A stretch of 64,000 nt of DNA from an uncultured Methanobrevibacter sp. (GTDB taxonomy: Archaea; Methanobacteriota; Methanobacteria; Methanobacteriales; Methanobacteriaceae): assembly GCF_902769175.1 (NCBI RefSeq), contig NZ_CACXNW010000001.1, positions 124,001-188,000 of the forward strand. The letters are read 5' to 3'. The notes below the pieces were generated by a model, which was not told the DNA's origin, did no database searches, and saw only the letters and a program-made list of their open reading frames with translations. Made by a program: the position numbers and the translations under genes. Positions within the stretch are counted from its first letter, which is position 1. Every line of letters begins with the position of its first letter. Below, piece after piece: positions 30,407 to 43,000 of the stretch.

Positions 30407-33302
30407 ATGTTGAAAAATAAGATAATATTTATATCAATATTAATATTTCTAATGATTGGATTGTCAAGCATCAGTGCAGCTGATGTTGATGGTTTAAATA
30501 CTGATGATTCAAGCGATGGAAATGTTGATAATTTTGCTGTTGATGCCGATGCATTAACAACTGCAGAAGATACTAGTGTAATCGAAAATGATGATAATGT
30601 AGTTGAATATGATGAGCCTACTGCTGTTGAAAAGAGAAAATCTATTTCTGATGGTGGTTTAAAGTATGTAAATGAGGGAAATGTTTTATCTGATGATGAT
30701 TATACCATTAAAACCTATTTGGAGTTAAATACATATAATCTTTCTTCTGATAATCCTCACTCCGTTAATATTTATAATGACTCTGATTATGTGGCTAAGC
30801 TTTATACTTATACTGAAGCTGGAGGTAGTGTATCTCTTTTTATTGGTAAGAATGAGGATGATGCCGAAGAAATTTTCACTAGCCCTATCCAAGAGTTGGA
30901 TAAGGAAATTGATTCTAATGACACCAATTACTCTTATTACTATATAAGACCAACTGACATTTCCATAGCTGAGGTTCCTGATATTTATTATGTTCTGTTT
31001 AAATATGACATTGGATGGTTTTCATTCGATTCCGTTGAGGGGTATGTGCATTTTGTTGAGGATTCAAGGCATGTAAGGGTTGAAGCCCCTTATGAAATAG
31101 TTATTGGGGATGATCTTAACAGTTTTATCAATGTCTATGTTGAAGGTACCCGAGGATATCTTCGTGTTTTGGTAGATGGTATTGAGATAATAAACGATTC
31201 AGTCTATAACTTAAGATATATAAATGAAACAGATGAATTCAGGTATTACATTCCTGTCTTTTTGGATTATTTGTCTGTAGGTACACACACATATAACGTT
31301 TCCTATTATAATGGCAATTGGGATAATGTAACAATTTCCGATACTATTGATGTAACATATCTCTTTGAGGTTTACCCAAATTCAGATGAGGTTTATTGTG
31401 GTGATAATGTTACTTTTACTATTATATTGCCTTTTGATGCAATTGGTGATGAAATAAAAGTCAATAACAAGACCTATGACATTAATCTTGAATATGGATT
31501 AGCACACTTGACATTGTCTGATTTTGAATTAGGTGAGAATATTTTAGTCTTTAGCTATAAGGACCAGTTTTATGATGAAAAGTCATGCTTGGTGGTAGTG
31601 GATGTGGAACCTTACCTATATATTCCAGAATTGGTCCTGTGTAAAGGTGATGAAAAGATAGTGTTAAGAGTGCCAAGTGACGCCCAAGGCAAATTGAACA
31701 TCTCAACTTTGGATGAATATGACTGGTATTTTGTAGACAGTGTAGATGTCGTTGATGGTGAAGCGGTCTATTCATTTGATGATTATCCTTGGATAATCGG
31801 TTCACATGATGTTTTGGTTGAGTTTGATGGAGATTATAATTTAAGTGAAGAAACCGTCATAAAGATTATTCCTAATGTATTACTCGATGAAAGGGTCATT
31901 GATGAAAAACTTTATGTCCTTGCTGATATCATTGGAGTATTAGGCAATGTCACCATTTTTGTCAATGATGTAAATTGGACAACTGTGGATGTAGGTTTTG
32001 ATGGAAAAATCAATGTTGCAGTTCCATTTTCAGAACTGGAGGAAGGTATAAATTCCATCACTCTGCGTCATGACGGTGATGATATAGACAATGATCCTTT
32101 CTATTATTATGATGAATGGGGAGAACGTGTTCCATATGTCTATGAATATGAATATGTCCATAAAGAAAAAAAAGACTGCAACTGACCTTCAGGATTTAAT
32201 AGATAATGCTGAAGAAGGTTCTGTTGTTGATTTAGGCAACTTTGATTATGTAAATGTTTCAAATGTAAACATTACCAAAAACATTACTCTTAAGGGTGAT
32301 GGCACTACAATTACAAGTGCTGGAGATGGCAGCCCTATATTCAACATTGTTCCAAAGTCTCAGAATGGACCTGATGATGTAAACATCACAGGTATTCTTT
32401 TCAATCTTCAAAATGGGGATGTAATTGTAAATGCGATTGCGGATAATGCCACAGACAACAATACCCTTGATGTTGCAAACATAAATATTTCAAACAATGC
32501 TTTCTCTGCAGTTGATGATAATGTTGTCACTGAATCAGTAGTTATTTTGAATCTTCAATCTGAAAAGGGAGTGCTTTCACCTAATGGTGAAATCAGCATT
32601 TCAAACAATCTTATCGAAGCAGGTACAATTCCATTTAGTTTTGATGTGACTAGCGTTAGTTCAGGTGAGGGAATCAACATTGTTCCTCTAAATATTACTC
32701 CTGAAAAGAAGGCTACTGTAATTGAATACAGTGATATGGCTACTACTGCTTTTGATTATAATGTTGATGATAGGGTAGGAGAATATTTCAGGGTTGTTTT
32801 GAAGGATAGTGAAGGAAACGCATTAGTGAACAAGCCTGTTCAGATTGGTTTCAATGGTGTAGTCTATAATGAGAAAAATGGATTGGTCACTGATGAAAAT
32901 GGGTCTGTAAAACTCCAAATCAACCTTGGATACAAGGGCACATATACCTTTGCTATTTGTTTCTTAGGTGATTATGACTACAATGCATCATTTGTTGTTG
33001 CAAAAATCACAGTAAATCTCCAAAAACCAACTCTGTCTGTTCCTAACAAGTCTTATGCTGCAAGTGCAAAGACAAAAACATTAACTGCTACTTTCAAGTC
33101 ATCTAGAGGAAATGCGATTGCAGGTAAAAAGGTAACTTTCAAACTTAACGGCAAAACCTATTCTGCAACTACAAATGCTAATGGTGTTGCAGCTGTTAAT
33201 GTAAGTCTAAACACTAAGGGAACATACAGTTTTACAGTCAAATTTGCTGGAAGTTCTACATATGCAGCAGTCAACAAATCTGCAAAATTAACAATAAAAT
33301 AA
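30407..33302 (+). pseudogene. adhesin-like Ig-repeat protein, frameshifted in an A8 tract
   Basis: About 964 residues if repaired. The start ATG at 30407 follows GGGGGGACA. Signal peptide at residues 1-24 (ending ISAAD). The N-terminal 590 residues contain acidic linker and several Ig-like beta-sandwich units (for example CGDNVTFTIILP) but no GGAI beta-helix repeats. The frame shifts at an A8 run (32166-32173). After that the shared tail follows: ATDLQDLIDNAEEGSVVDLG, then a beta-solenoid-like region, then the Ig-like terminal domain ending KSAKLTIK (33302). The break lies exactly between the variable head and the conserved tail. Slipped-strand frame switching is possible; simple inactivation is equally likely. 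Confidence 0.85.
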
Positions 33303-33406
33303 TTATTTGAGAGGATATGGAAAATATAATTTTTATGCAGCAGTCAACAAATCTGCAAAATTAACGATAAAATAATTTTTTGATAGGATATGGAAAATAT
33401 AATTTT
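33261..33406. repeat. 73-bp imperfect tandem duplication across the end of the 30407 gene
   Basis: 33261-33333 and 33334-33406 are copies beginning TATGCAGCAGTCAACAAATC, with a few differences. The second copy repeats the last codons and stop of the 30407 gene and ends just upstream of the next start codon. No unrelated insert is present, unlike the three CRISPR-unit-sized events. Confidence 0.85.
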
Positions 33407-33439
33407 AACAGATGTTTTTTAGGTCTTAAGGTGAAGAAA

Positions 33440-36400
33440 ATGAGGAAATATGAAGTCTTTATAATGGCATTTGTTCTACTGTTTTTAATGGCAGGTGCTG
33501 TTAGTGCATCTGAAGTGGAGGATAGTTCAGACAGCACAATGTTAAAGGACAACAGCTATGACTTAAATGTTGGAAATGTTGTTTCAGACTCTGATAGTGA
33601 TGTGTTGGATTCTGAAAAATCTGGCTTAAGTTCTAATGATGATATTCAATCTTCAGAAAATGATGTATTGGAAGTGGCTAATGATTCACAGGTTTTGGAA
33701 ACAGAAAGAGAATATGGTGGAAATTCATTTTCTGGATTACAGGATGAAATCAACAATTGCCATGAAAATGACACTATAATTTTAAAGAATGATATTTACC
33801 AAGAGGGTTTGAACCAAATTTCAATTTCAAAATCATTGATAATAGATGGAAATGGGTATATCATTGATGCACAGCAAAAATCAGGAATTTTTACCATCAG
33901 ATCATCAAATGTAATATTGAGGAACATTAACTTTAGGAATGCCGGTGGCGAAACTTCCGGTGCAATTGAAATTTATCAAAGTGATTGTGTAATAGAAAAC
34001 TGTAATTTTGAAAATAATTCCGGCAGATTCAATGGTGCAGCTATTCTATTAGGTGGAGGAAGCTTATACGTATCCAACAGTACTTTTAAAAATAATTCAG
34101 CAAATGCTAGTAAATCTGGAGGTGCAGTCTATTCATTGGCTGATATCCATATGGACAACTGTACTTTCATTGACAACAGTGCATATGCAGGTGGTGCAAT
34201 CTATTCCTCAGATTGTTATTTAACCAATTGTATTTTTATTAATAACAATGCTACCACCGCTGGAGGTTCAGTATATTCATCCAAAGGAGAAATTTCCAAC
34301 TGTACTTTTATAAATGGGTCTTCAAATTTAGGTGCAGCTGTTCTTCTGATGAGCAATGAAGGAAGAATTGAATCCTCTAGATTCATAAACAATTCTGCAG
34401 ATACTGGTGGAGCAATATTTCTAACAGGTCGGGTTGAAAGCCAATCCAAAAACATTACCATTGAAACTTGTACATTTGAGGATAATTATGCGAATAATCT
34501 TGGAGGAGCAATCTATTCAGATGGTGAAAACTATACTGTAGACAATTCCACCTTCAAAAACAATTCTGCAAAAAATGATGGTGGTGCAATATATAACAAC
34601 TATATAGGTTTCATAACCAATTGTAATTTATCAAACAACTCTGCAAAAAATGGTGGAGCTCTTTACAATAATTTCAATGTCACTTTAATCAATGATACTT
34701 TTGAAAGCAACAACGCTACTCTTGGTGGTGCAATCTATTCAAATAATTGTAATTTAACTTCATGCGCTTTAATATCCAATTCTGCAACTGAAGCAGGAGG
34801 TGCAATATATTCAACAACCAACATAAGCACTATGTACCTATGTAATTTCACAGGCAACAGTGCAAATAATGGGGGTGCCATTTATCTCCTAAACAATAAT
34901 TGTACTATAGACTTTTGTGATTTTGTTAACAATACTGCAAAGGATGGGGGAGCTATTTATTCCATTGGTGCTGCAGTAACAATGGAGTTTTTAAAATTCA
35001 TAAGTAACAATGCAAGTAATAATGGAGGAGCATTCTTTTTAGATTCATCTAATCAATATGTTCTCTCCTATTCTTCTTTCTTGGAAAATGGTGCTTCAAA
35101 TGAAGGAGGTGCAATATATTGTAATGATTCCAATCTGACTGCTTATTCCACTTTCTTTATAAACAATTCTGCATCAAGAGCAGGAGCAATGCATTTTATC
35201 AATTCCACTGCTTTGATCGACTTTTGTGATTTTGATTACAATCTTGCTACTGGAGATGGAGGTGGAATAATCTTCAATGATTCCAACAGTACCATAATAT
35301 ATTCCACTTTCGTATTTAATGTTGCAGGGAAAAAAGGTGCTGCAATTTATTGTACTCAATCAGATAACTCATCCCAGTGTAACATATCATCTTCCACATT
35401 CCTGAACAATAAGGCGGAATCCTACTCATTAAGCTCTAATTTAAGCAATGGCGTTTTGAGTTTCCTCTTAACCGGATGGAACAATTATGTTAATGCAATC
35501 TATGCGGAATATACAATTAACATATCTAATATTACCTATTGGAATGGAGATATAGTCAACAGTGATTATGAAATCTACAATAATGGTGCAAGTGGCCAGA
35601 ACATTACATTAGAGATATATGATTCCCAGAACAATCTCTTAACTAACACTACATTAATTACAAATTCATTTGGTGAACAGTATTTTACCATAGTAAACTT
35701 TGATGATGGGAATTATACATATAATGCTTATCATTTGGATGGTGATTATTACACCTATGTAAATAATGAAGGTAATTTTACTTTGAATAGGTCCGGCAGT
35801 TCCATTAGTCTAAACATTGAGGATAATGCAGAATTTGATTATATGAATTGTACCATACCTTTTGACATTGTTAACCGTACTGAAGTTAAAGTTCTAATTA
35901 CAAGTGAAGATGAATCCCTTATCTATGTCAATGGTACCGTTGATCAATACAGTAGACGGATAGCCGTTAATTTACCTATCAATGATGACTATTATAAGAT
36001 TACCGTCTTCAATCTTCCTAGTAGCGTTTATAGGGGAAGCCAGGATTCCAAACTTTTCAAAATCAAGGGTGTCGGTTCCAGCATATCCATCAATCCTATA
36101 GATGATGTTGCTTATGGGGAAACCATCAATGTAACTTTCGATGTTGAAAACAGGACCGTCATTGAGGTATACGTTTTTGATGAAAACAATGAAAGCGTAT
36201 ACAGGACCTACACAATCAACGATACAATCAGACTTCCAATATTGCCTGCAGGTCAATACAATCTCACAGCAATAAATCTTCCAGATCTCGGCATATCAGA
36301 AAGCAATGCTTCCATAACCTTCAATGTTTTAAAGGGAACTAATCATCTAAATATTACTGCAAATGATGTTGTTTATGGAAATTGGACAACTATAATCTTT

Positions 36401-37968
36401 TCTGCAGATGTGGATGGTAATTATACCATTGATTTCAATGGAACCCTCACTGATATTGAGATAGAAGATGGTGTAGAAATATGGAATCTTCGTCTGGCTG
36501 CTGGGGATTACTATATCAATGCAACATTTGATGATGCAAATTATGATACTATTGTAACCAATGCTACTTTCACCGTTTCAAAAGCAAATAATACAGCTGT
36601 AGTTGTTGTAGATGATATAATTTATGGAAATAATGTCAGTATACAAATCTTTGCAAAAGTTAAAGGCAGTTATGTTCTTGATGTTAATGGTACATTGGTG
36701 GATGTAAGAGTATTCAATGGTCAAGGAAAAGCTATTTTAGAGCTTCCTGCTGGACAGTATTATGCAAATGCAATTTTTGATGATGCAAATTATGATTCCA
36801 TTATTAACCAATGCTACTTTCACTGTTTTAGATCCAGGTAAAACTTCTAAAGATCTTCAAGATTTAATTGATAATGTTGTAGATGGTTCAGTTGTAGATT
36901 TAGGCAATTTCAATTACTTTAATATTTCAAATGTAAATATTACTAAAGACATTACTCTTAAGGGAAATGGCGCTATTATTTATGGTGCTGATGATGGTAG
37001 CCCTATATTCAATGTCGTTACCAAATCTCAGGGAGGACCTGATGAAGTGAATATCACTAATGTCGCATTTGTGCTTAATAATGGGAATACAGTCATTAGG
37101 GCTGTTGCTGATAATGCTACTGATGGCACTTCCATTGATGTTGCAAGCATAAACATTTCAGGTAATAATTTCACTGCAGCGGGTGGTGCTGTTGCCGAGT
37201 CTACTGCTGTTTTAGAGATTGTCTCTGAAAGGGGAATACTTTCACCAACTGGTGAAATCAGCATTTCAAACAATGTCCTTGATGCAGGTATAAAGCCATT
37301 TGACTTTGTTGTATCCAGCGTTTCATCTGATGATGGAATTAATATTGTTCCGCAAATTATTCCTACTGAAAGAATTGTGACTGTTATTGAGTATGAGGAT
37401 ATGGTCACTACTGCTTTTGACTATAAGGTTGATGGCAGAATAGGTGATGATTTCAAAGTTGTACTGAAAGACATTGATGGAAATCCATTGGTTGACAAAC
37501 CTGTTCAGATTGGTTTCAATGATGTAGTCTATAATGAGAAAAATGGATTGGTCACTGATGAAAATGGGTCTGTAAAACTCCAAATCAACCTTGGTTACAA
37601 AGGTACATACACATTTGCTATTTTGTTTCTTAGGGGATTATGTCTACAATGCATCATTTGTTGTTGCAAAAATCACAGTAAATCTCCAAAAACCAACTTT
37701 GTCTGTTACTAACAAGTCTTATGCTGCAAGTGCAAAGACAAAAGCATTAACTGCTACATTTAAAACAGCTAAAGGAAATCCGATTGCAGGCAAAAAAGTA
37801 ACTTTCTCACTAGATGGCAAAAAGTATACTGCAACCACAAATGCCAATGGTGTTGCAACTGTCAATGTAAGCCTAAACAAAAAAGGAACATATAATTTCA
37901 CAGTAAAATACGGTGGAGACAGCACATATGCTGCAATCAACAAGACTGCAAAATTAACAATAAAATAA
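33440..37968 (+). pseudogene. adhesin-like protein (beta-helix + Ig-like tail), two frameshifts
   Basis: About 1,508 residues if repaired. The start ATG at 33440 follows AAGGTGA. Signal peptide MRKYEVFIMAFVLLFLMAG (cleavage near VSAS). Residues 80-680 are Pmp-type beta-helix repeats (GGAI, NNSA). Ig-like units follow to about 36800. An extra base at 36801-36810 (TTATTAACCA) throws the frame just before the shared tail (SKDLQDLIDN...). A second extra T (run 37621-37624, T3 in the 30407 paralogue) breaks the tail before its terminal Ig-like domain ending KTAKLTIK. Several stretches of the tail are identical in DNA to the 30407 gene, pointing to gene conversion. Fragments: 33440-36841, about 36807-37712, about 37625-37968. 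Confidence 0.85.
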
Positions 37969-38388
37969 GTTTTGAAAAATTGATATATTGAATGAAAGGT
38001 GATATTTAGTAAAATATATTTAAATGTAAATTAATATTGTATTATATATTAGGGGAAAGTGATATGTTAGATGATATTGAAAAAATATTGATCTTTCATA
38101 TCCTATTATTTATATTAAATGAATAATTAGTTGATATTAATCAAATTAATTGAATATCAATTTCATATCAATTTAATATCAATTAAATATTTAATAAATT
38201 AAAATAATAACAAATTTTAATTGATATTAAACGAATTTTAATTTAATATTTTAATCATTATAAATTGTGCCGTTAATTCATGAGGAAAAAATATTTAGTT
38301 AAAAATAACGGTGAATCGATGAATTATATACTATTACAAGTTTAAAATAATGGGGAATTAATGTACTTGTGATATGGGGGGAATTTGT
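37969..38388. other. intergenic region with 16-bp inverted repeat
   Basis: TTTAATATCAATTAAA (38172-38187) and TTTAATTGATATTAAA (38216-38231) form a perfect inverted repeat with a 28-nt loop. ATATCAATT also recurs several times between 38150 and 38180. No gene. The next adhesin start follows a GGGGGGA ribosome binding site (38376-38382). Confidence 0.55.
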
Positions 38389-40017
38389 TTGAAGACTGTT
38401 AATAAGTTTTTCGTTGTATTTTTAATATTATTATTGGGTGTAGGTTTTGTTTCTGCATCTGATGATGTTGCATCATATGATGATTCCAATGCTTTAGGTG
38501 TTGCCGACGCTTATGGAAATGGGGATGTAAGTGTTGTTGATGCCTATGATGGTGAAGATTTGGGTTCTGATGATTCCCATGCAAATGCTAATGTTTTAGG
38601 TGCTGATGGGGATAGTCCTAATTCTTATGATTCCCATGCAAATGCTAATGTTTTAGGTGCTGATGGGGATAGTCCTGATTCTGATGGGGATATTGTCGAT
38701 TATGATGATAATTATAATGATAGTTATTATGATAGCTATTATGATGAGTATGGGAATTTTGATTGGGATGCTTACTGGGATGCATATTGGAATAAATATA
38801 TGACTAATTCCAGTAATATGTCCTCCTGGTCTGATTTAACTTGTGGTAACGCTTCTGCGATTGTTACCAGCAATGTTACTAAGTATGATTTTCATGATGC
38901 TTATCGCGTTAGGGTAGTTGATGATAAGGGTAAGCCTGTTTTTGTTGGTAAGGTTGATTTCTTTGTTAATCATGAGTTAGTTGGTTCTTCTTTCGTTGAT
39001 TATGATGGTATTGCTTATTTTAATCTTGATTCCCACATTACTGCAAGTGGTACTTATGATATCGTTTCCATGTATTCCTGTGAGGGTATGGATGATACTG
39101 ATTCTATTTTGGCTCGTCAGCGTATAGAGGTTGATGATGTTCCTATGAATGAGCGTGACATTCAAATCATTAACGAAGGAATTAAATTGTATGATTTAGG
39201 TGAGTTTTATAATGTTAGGATAGTGGACCATAATGGAAATCCTGTCAATAAGGGGTATGTTTGTTTTGTTGTTTATGATAGGGTTTTCTATAGTGATTTG
39301 AGTGATGATGGTCTTGCTTCCTGTTTCATGCCTTTGGATTTGAATTTTACAGGTAACCTTCTTGTATGGAGCATATATTCAGATGGAGACCTCTATAATT
39401 TGGCTTCCAATGAACAAATCACTATAGGTACCCGTACTTTTGTTTCCTTGGATAAGACAAGCATCGGATCCCGTATGGTCAATAGTTGGAATGGTTATGA
39501 TTTTGTTTATTATTATGATGAGCTTACTGGGGTTGGAAAATATATTGCCCAATTAGATGATGGGGTTTCTCTTGTTATTGAGTTGAATGGTGATACTTAT
39601 CTTCTTTATGAGGCTACTGTTCATAATGGTTCTGAGTTGATGTCCATTTTCCGTTCTATAGGTTCTGATAATTCTGTGAATAAGTATGATGTTGTTCGTT
39701 TGAATCTTTTGGAAAATGTTACCTATGTATTGAATGGCCATGTCTACAGTGATCAGGAGTGGGATTATGTTTCCCGTTTTGCTTATGGTCAGTTGGTTGT
39801 TAATGGTAATGGTGCTATCATTAAGGGTAATTATGATCTTAACTTCATGTATGTTGGTGCTGATGCCAATGTTAACTTCCTGAATGTCAATATTACTAAT
39901 TTTGATCATGTTTTTGTTAATCATGGTAGTGTGATGTGTAGGGATTGTGTGTTCTGTGAAAATGAGGCATTTAAGAGTGATATTAAGGTTTGGGGGGTCT
40001 GGTACTGTTATTCATAA
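38389..40017 (+). CDS. giant adhesin fragment 1: signal peptide and N-terminal region
   Basis: About 542 codons. Signal peptide (LKTVNKFFVVFLILLLGVG, cleavage near VSAS), an acidic stretch with duplicated 19-residue unit DSHANANVLGADGDSPNSY, a Tyr/Asp-rich region, then Ig-like segments (YNVRIVDHNGNPVNKGYV) and the start of a beta-helix (VVNGNGAIIKGNYDLNFMYV). It leaves frame at the G6 run 39992-39997 and stops at 40017. Confidence 0.75.
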   Translation: MKTVNKFFVVFLILLLGVGFVSASDDVASYDDSNALGVADAYGNGDVSVVDAYDGEDLGSDDSHANANVLGADGDSPNSYDSHANANVLGADGDSPDSDGDIVDYDDNYNDSYYDSYYDEYGNFDWDAYWDAYWNKYMTNSSNMSSWSDLTCGNASAIVTSNVTKYDFHDAYRVRVVDDKGKPVFVGKVDFFVNHELVGSSFVDYDGIAYFNLDSHITASGTYDIVSMYSCEGMDDTDSILARQRIEVDDVPMNERDIQIINEGIKLYDLGEFYNVRIVDHNGNPVNKGYVCFVVYDRVFYSDLSDDGLASCFMPLDLNFTGNLLVWSIYSDGDLYNLASNEQITIGTRTFVSLDKTSIGSRMVNSWNGYDFVYYYDELTGVGKYIAQLDDGVSLVIELNGDTYLLYEATVHNGSELMSIFRSIGSDNSVNKYDVVRLNLLENVTYVLNGHVYSDQEWDYVSRFAYGQLVVNGNGAIIKGNYDLNFMYVGADANVNFLNVNITNFDHVFVNHGSVMCRDCVFCENEAFKSDIKVWGVWYCYS

Positions 40018-43000
40018 CTACAATACTGCCTTCTTTGATCACTGTGGATTTTTCAATAACACTGCCTATTTCCAGGCTTTCAATAAGATGCATATGGATG
40101 CTTCCATATTGTATGCTGAACCTTATTCTATGAATATTTTCCGTAATCTGTATGGTCAGAATATTTCTTCTGATTCATTCTATTGTGATTCCTATTCCAC
40201 TACTATTATTTATAGTTATGATGCAACTCAGTTTTCCAAGCTTTTCCGTCATTCTTGGATTATGCAGGATGCCTATTTTGCTCTTGTAAACAGTACTGTT
40301 TCCGCTCCTTATAATGATGATACCAAGTGGGTTGTTAGTGTTTCCAATAAGTTTGAGCTCATTAACGTTTTATATACCTTGAATACATACATCAATGCCA
40401 CTGAAGTTGTCATTGATTTGGCTCCTGGTGATTATGTTTTCACTCCTGATGATTATGAGCTTGTTAGAGGTTATGAGTGGAGAGGTCGTGCTTATGAACC
40501 TGATTCCACTACTATTGTTCCTATAAAGGATCGTTACCTCTTGGATGTGGGTTTTGCCCAAGTTACAATCAATGGTCATAATGCCACTATCCGTATAAGT
40601 GGCAATGCAGTTAATAAGGATTATCATTTGGCTTTTGTTGGTACTTATGGTTCTTTGACTTTGAATGATTTGAATATTGGGAATTTCAATACTGCCTTGT
40701 ATGTTACTGGTAGTCTTTATGCCAATAACACTACTTTTACTGGTAATGCAATTCATTATTCTGTTGTTGGTGGTGATGTTGGAGGGGCTATTCGGTCTTT
40801 TTGCGGTTCCGTTGTATGTCATTACTGTAATTTCTTAGGTAATGCTGCTGGAGGTAATCTTAATGATATTTATGCTGAGCTTTCTTCCTATGTTGAGATT
40901 AAGCATTGTTTGCAGCCTTATGTTCAGATGAAGGATTCCTATCTCAAATGCAGTTTGTATGATAAGGAGAATATCGAGTATACCAATTGCTTTTATGAAG
41001 ATGCCTTTGAGGATGATTTTTCAACCAGTGATTTTGAGGTTTTCAATGTTAGTGATGACGTTTCCTATAATGCTGTTTTGACTTATTTGAATAATCATAC
41101 AGTCTCATGTCTAATGATTAACTTTACCAATATTTATACTTTTAATTTTACTGGTGCCTTTGATCGTAGTATGTCTGTTGTTTTCCAGAATAATGGTTTT
41201 GATGTTGGTTTTAATAGGTTGAATATTGGTCGTTCCTCTACCATGACTTTCATCAATTTTGATTTTGGTGGCAAAAGTGTTATTAATAAGGGTTCTGTTA
41301 CTTTCATCAACTGTAGTTTCCATAATTATAATGGTGGTTCCTTTTTGGTGAATGAGGGTTCCTGTTCCATGGTTAATTGTAGTGTGTTTAGTGTTGGTGG
41401 TGGTAAGCAGCTTATTAACAATACTGGTTCCTTGACAATTTATGATTCTGTCTTTGCTAATAATAATCCTGGTGAGTATGGTGTAGTTTATAATTATGGA
41501 GGGTCTGTTACCTGTATGAATGTCACTTTTGGTGATGGTGGTTATGCTGTTTATAATTTTAATAGTGGTGATTGTTCCATTGCTGGTTTTGGTGCTCAAT
41601 CTGCTAGTGTGAAGTTTGATAAGCCTTGGTCTAATTTCAAGACTGGTTTGGTTAAGGGTGCCTTTATGTTAGGTACTGCTGTTTTGACTTTTGGTACTGG
41701 TGCGGTTATTGGTGCTTTTGTTCCTACTGTTGCTGGTATGATTGTTGCTTCTGTTGCTGGTGCTGGTATTGGTTTTGCTTCTGGTCTTGGTTATGGTTTC
41801 CTTGAGGGTAGTGTTTATCATGATTACAGTAATCTTTGGGGAAATGCCTTGTCTTTTACCATGTTAGGTTTCAGTATGGGTAATCTTGGTTGGACTCAGG
41901 GAAGTGATCTTGTCAAACGTATTTTTGAAGAGCTTCATGGTGATGCTCAAGCTCCTGGTCAAGCTGGCCCAGGTGGTGCAGGAAGTCAAGGTGGCCAAGG
42001 TAGTCAGGCTCCTGGTGGTCAGGCTTCTAGTCAGATTCCTGGCAAAGGTAATGATCCTTTCAGTGAAATCTATAAGGATCCTATATTTAAGGAGGCTTTG
42101 GACAATTGTCTTAAGGATGGTATGAACAGTATGGAGACTTTGCGTAACGCTTATCCTGATCTTGTCAATTATTGGTACAAGTCTGTTGATGCATTGTTTT
42201 CCAATCCTCAGGCCAGTGCTCAGGATGTGGTGAATCTTTTTGATACTCTTAATCTTATCACATCCACCACTGCTGTGAATGGTAATAGGCCTGTTAATAA
42301 TCCTGTCAATATTGCAAACAGAATGCATGCCAATACAGAGAATAATAATATTATTGAGGACCATCCGGAAAATCTTCTTAATGTAGAGGCAAATAATGCT
42401 ATAATTAGTAATTACCTTGGTCCGCTCAATTATTTGGATAGTAGGGTTCGTGGAAATAATAATCTTTCTTATCTGCAGAATCGGCTTACTTTGGATGCTT
42501 ATAATTTTGCTGAGGGTAATAGGCTTCATGCCGATAGGGTTTTGAGGTTGCTTAATGATTTCAGTGTGTTGGATCGTCGTGCTCGTAATTTGGGTATTAT
42601 GTATATGTCTAACAGTATGGTTTCCTATTTGAGTTTGTATAGGGAGAATATTGGGGCTCGTGGTCTTTCCCGTACCATTAGTAGTTTGTTTGATAGTAGT
42701 CACCCTAATAGGATTGTTGTTTGGGAAAATATTTATAATAGTGCTCAGGCGGAGTTAAATAGGATTTTGGTGAATGCAGGCCTTGACGATTCCTATGTTA
42801 ATAATCCGGAATTAAACACTGCTCAAATTATTACTGATCGTATTGATAGTTTTATACATGAACTGGATGCCAGGTTTAGTGAAAGTAGTGTGTTTTATGA
42901 TAAATACGTTACTTTGAAGCAGAAGTATACTCAAAACTTTGTTGACAAGAAGCAGGACAATATTGATCTTCTATTGAGCATTTGTCATGAATTGGAAGCG

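Noticed and set aside
33261-33406. A fourth CRISPR-unit-sized insertion
   Set aside because: It is a 73-bp imperfect tandem duplication without unrelated insert, and copy boundaries do not fit a 29-30 bp repeat.
41864-42703. Long antisense ORF in the giant adhesin gene
   Set aside because: Its Thr/Ile-rich translation mirrors the coding strand. The beta-helix and helical repeats on the plus strand are the real coding sequence.
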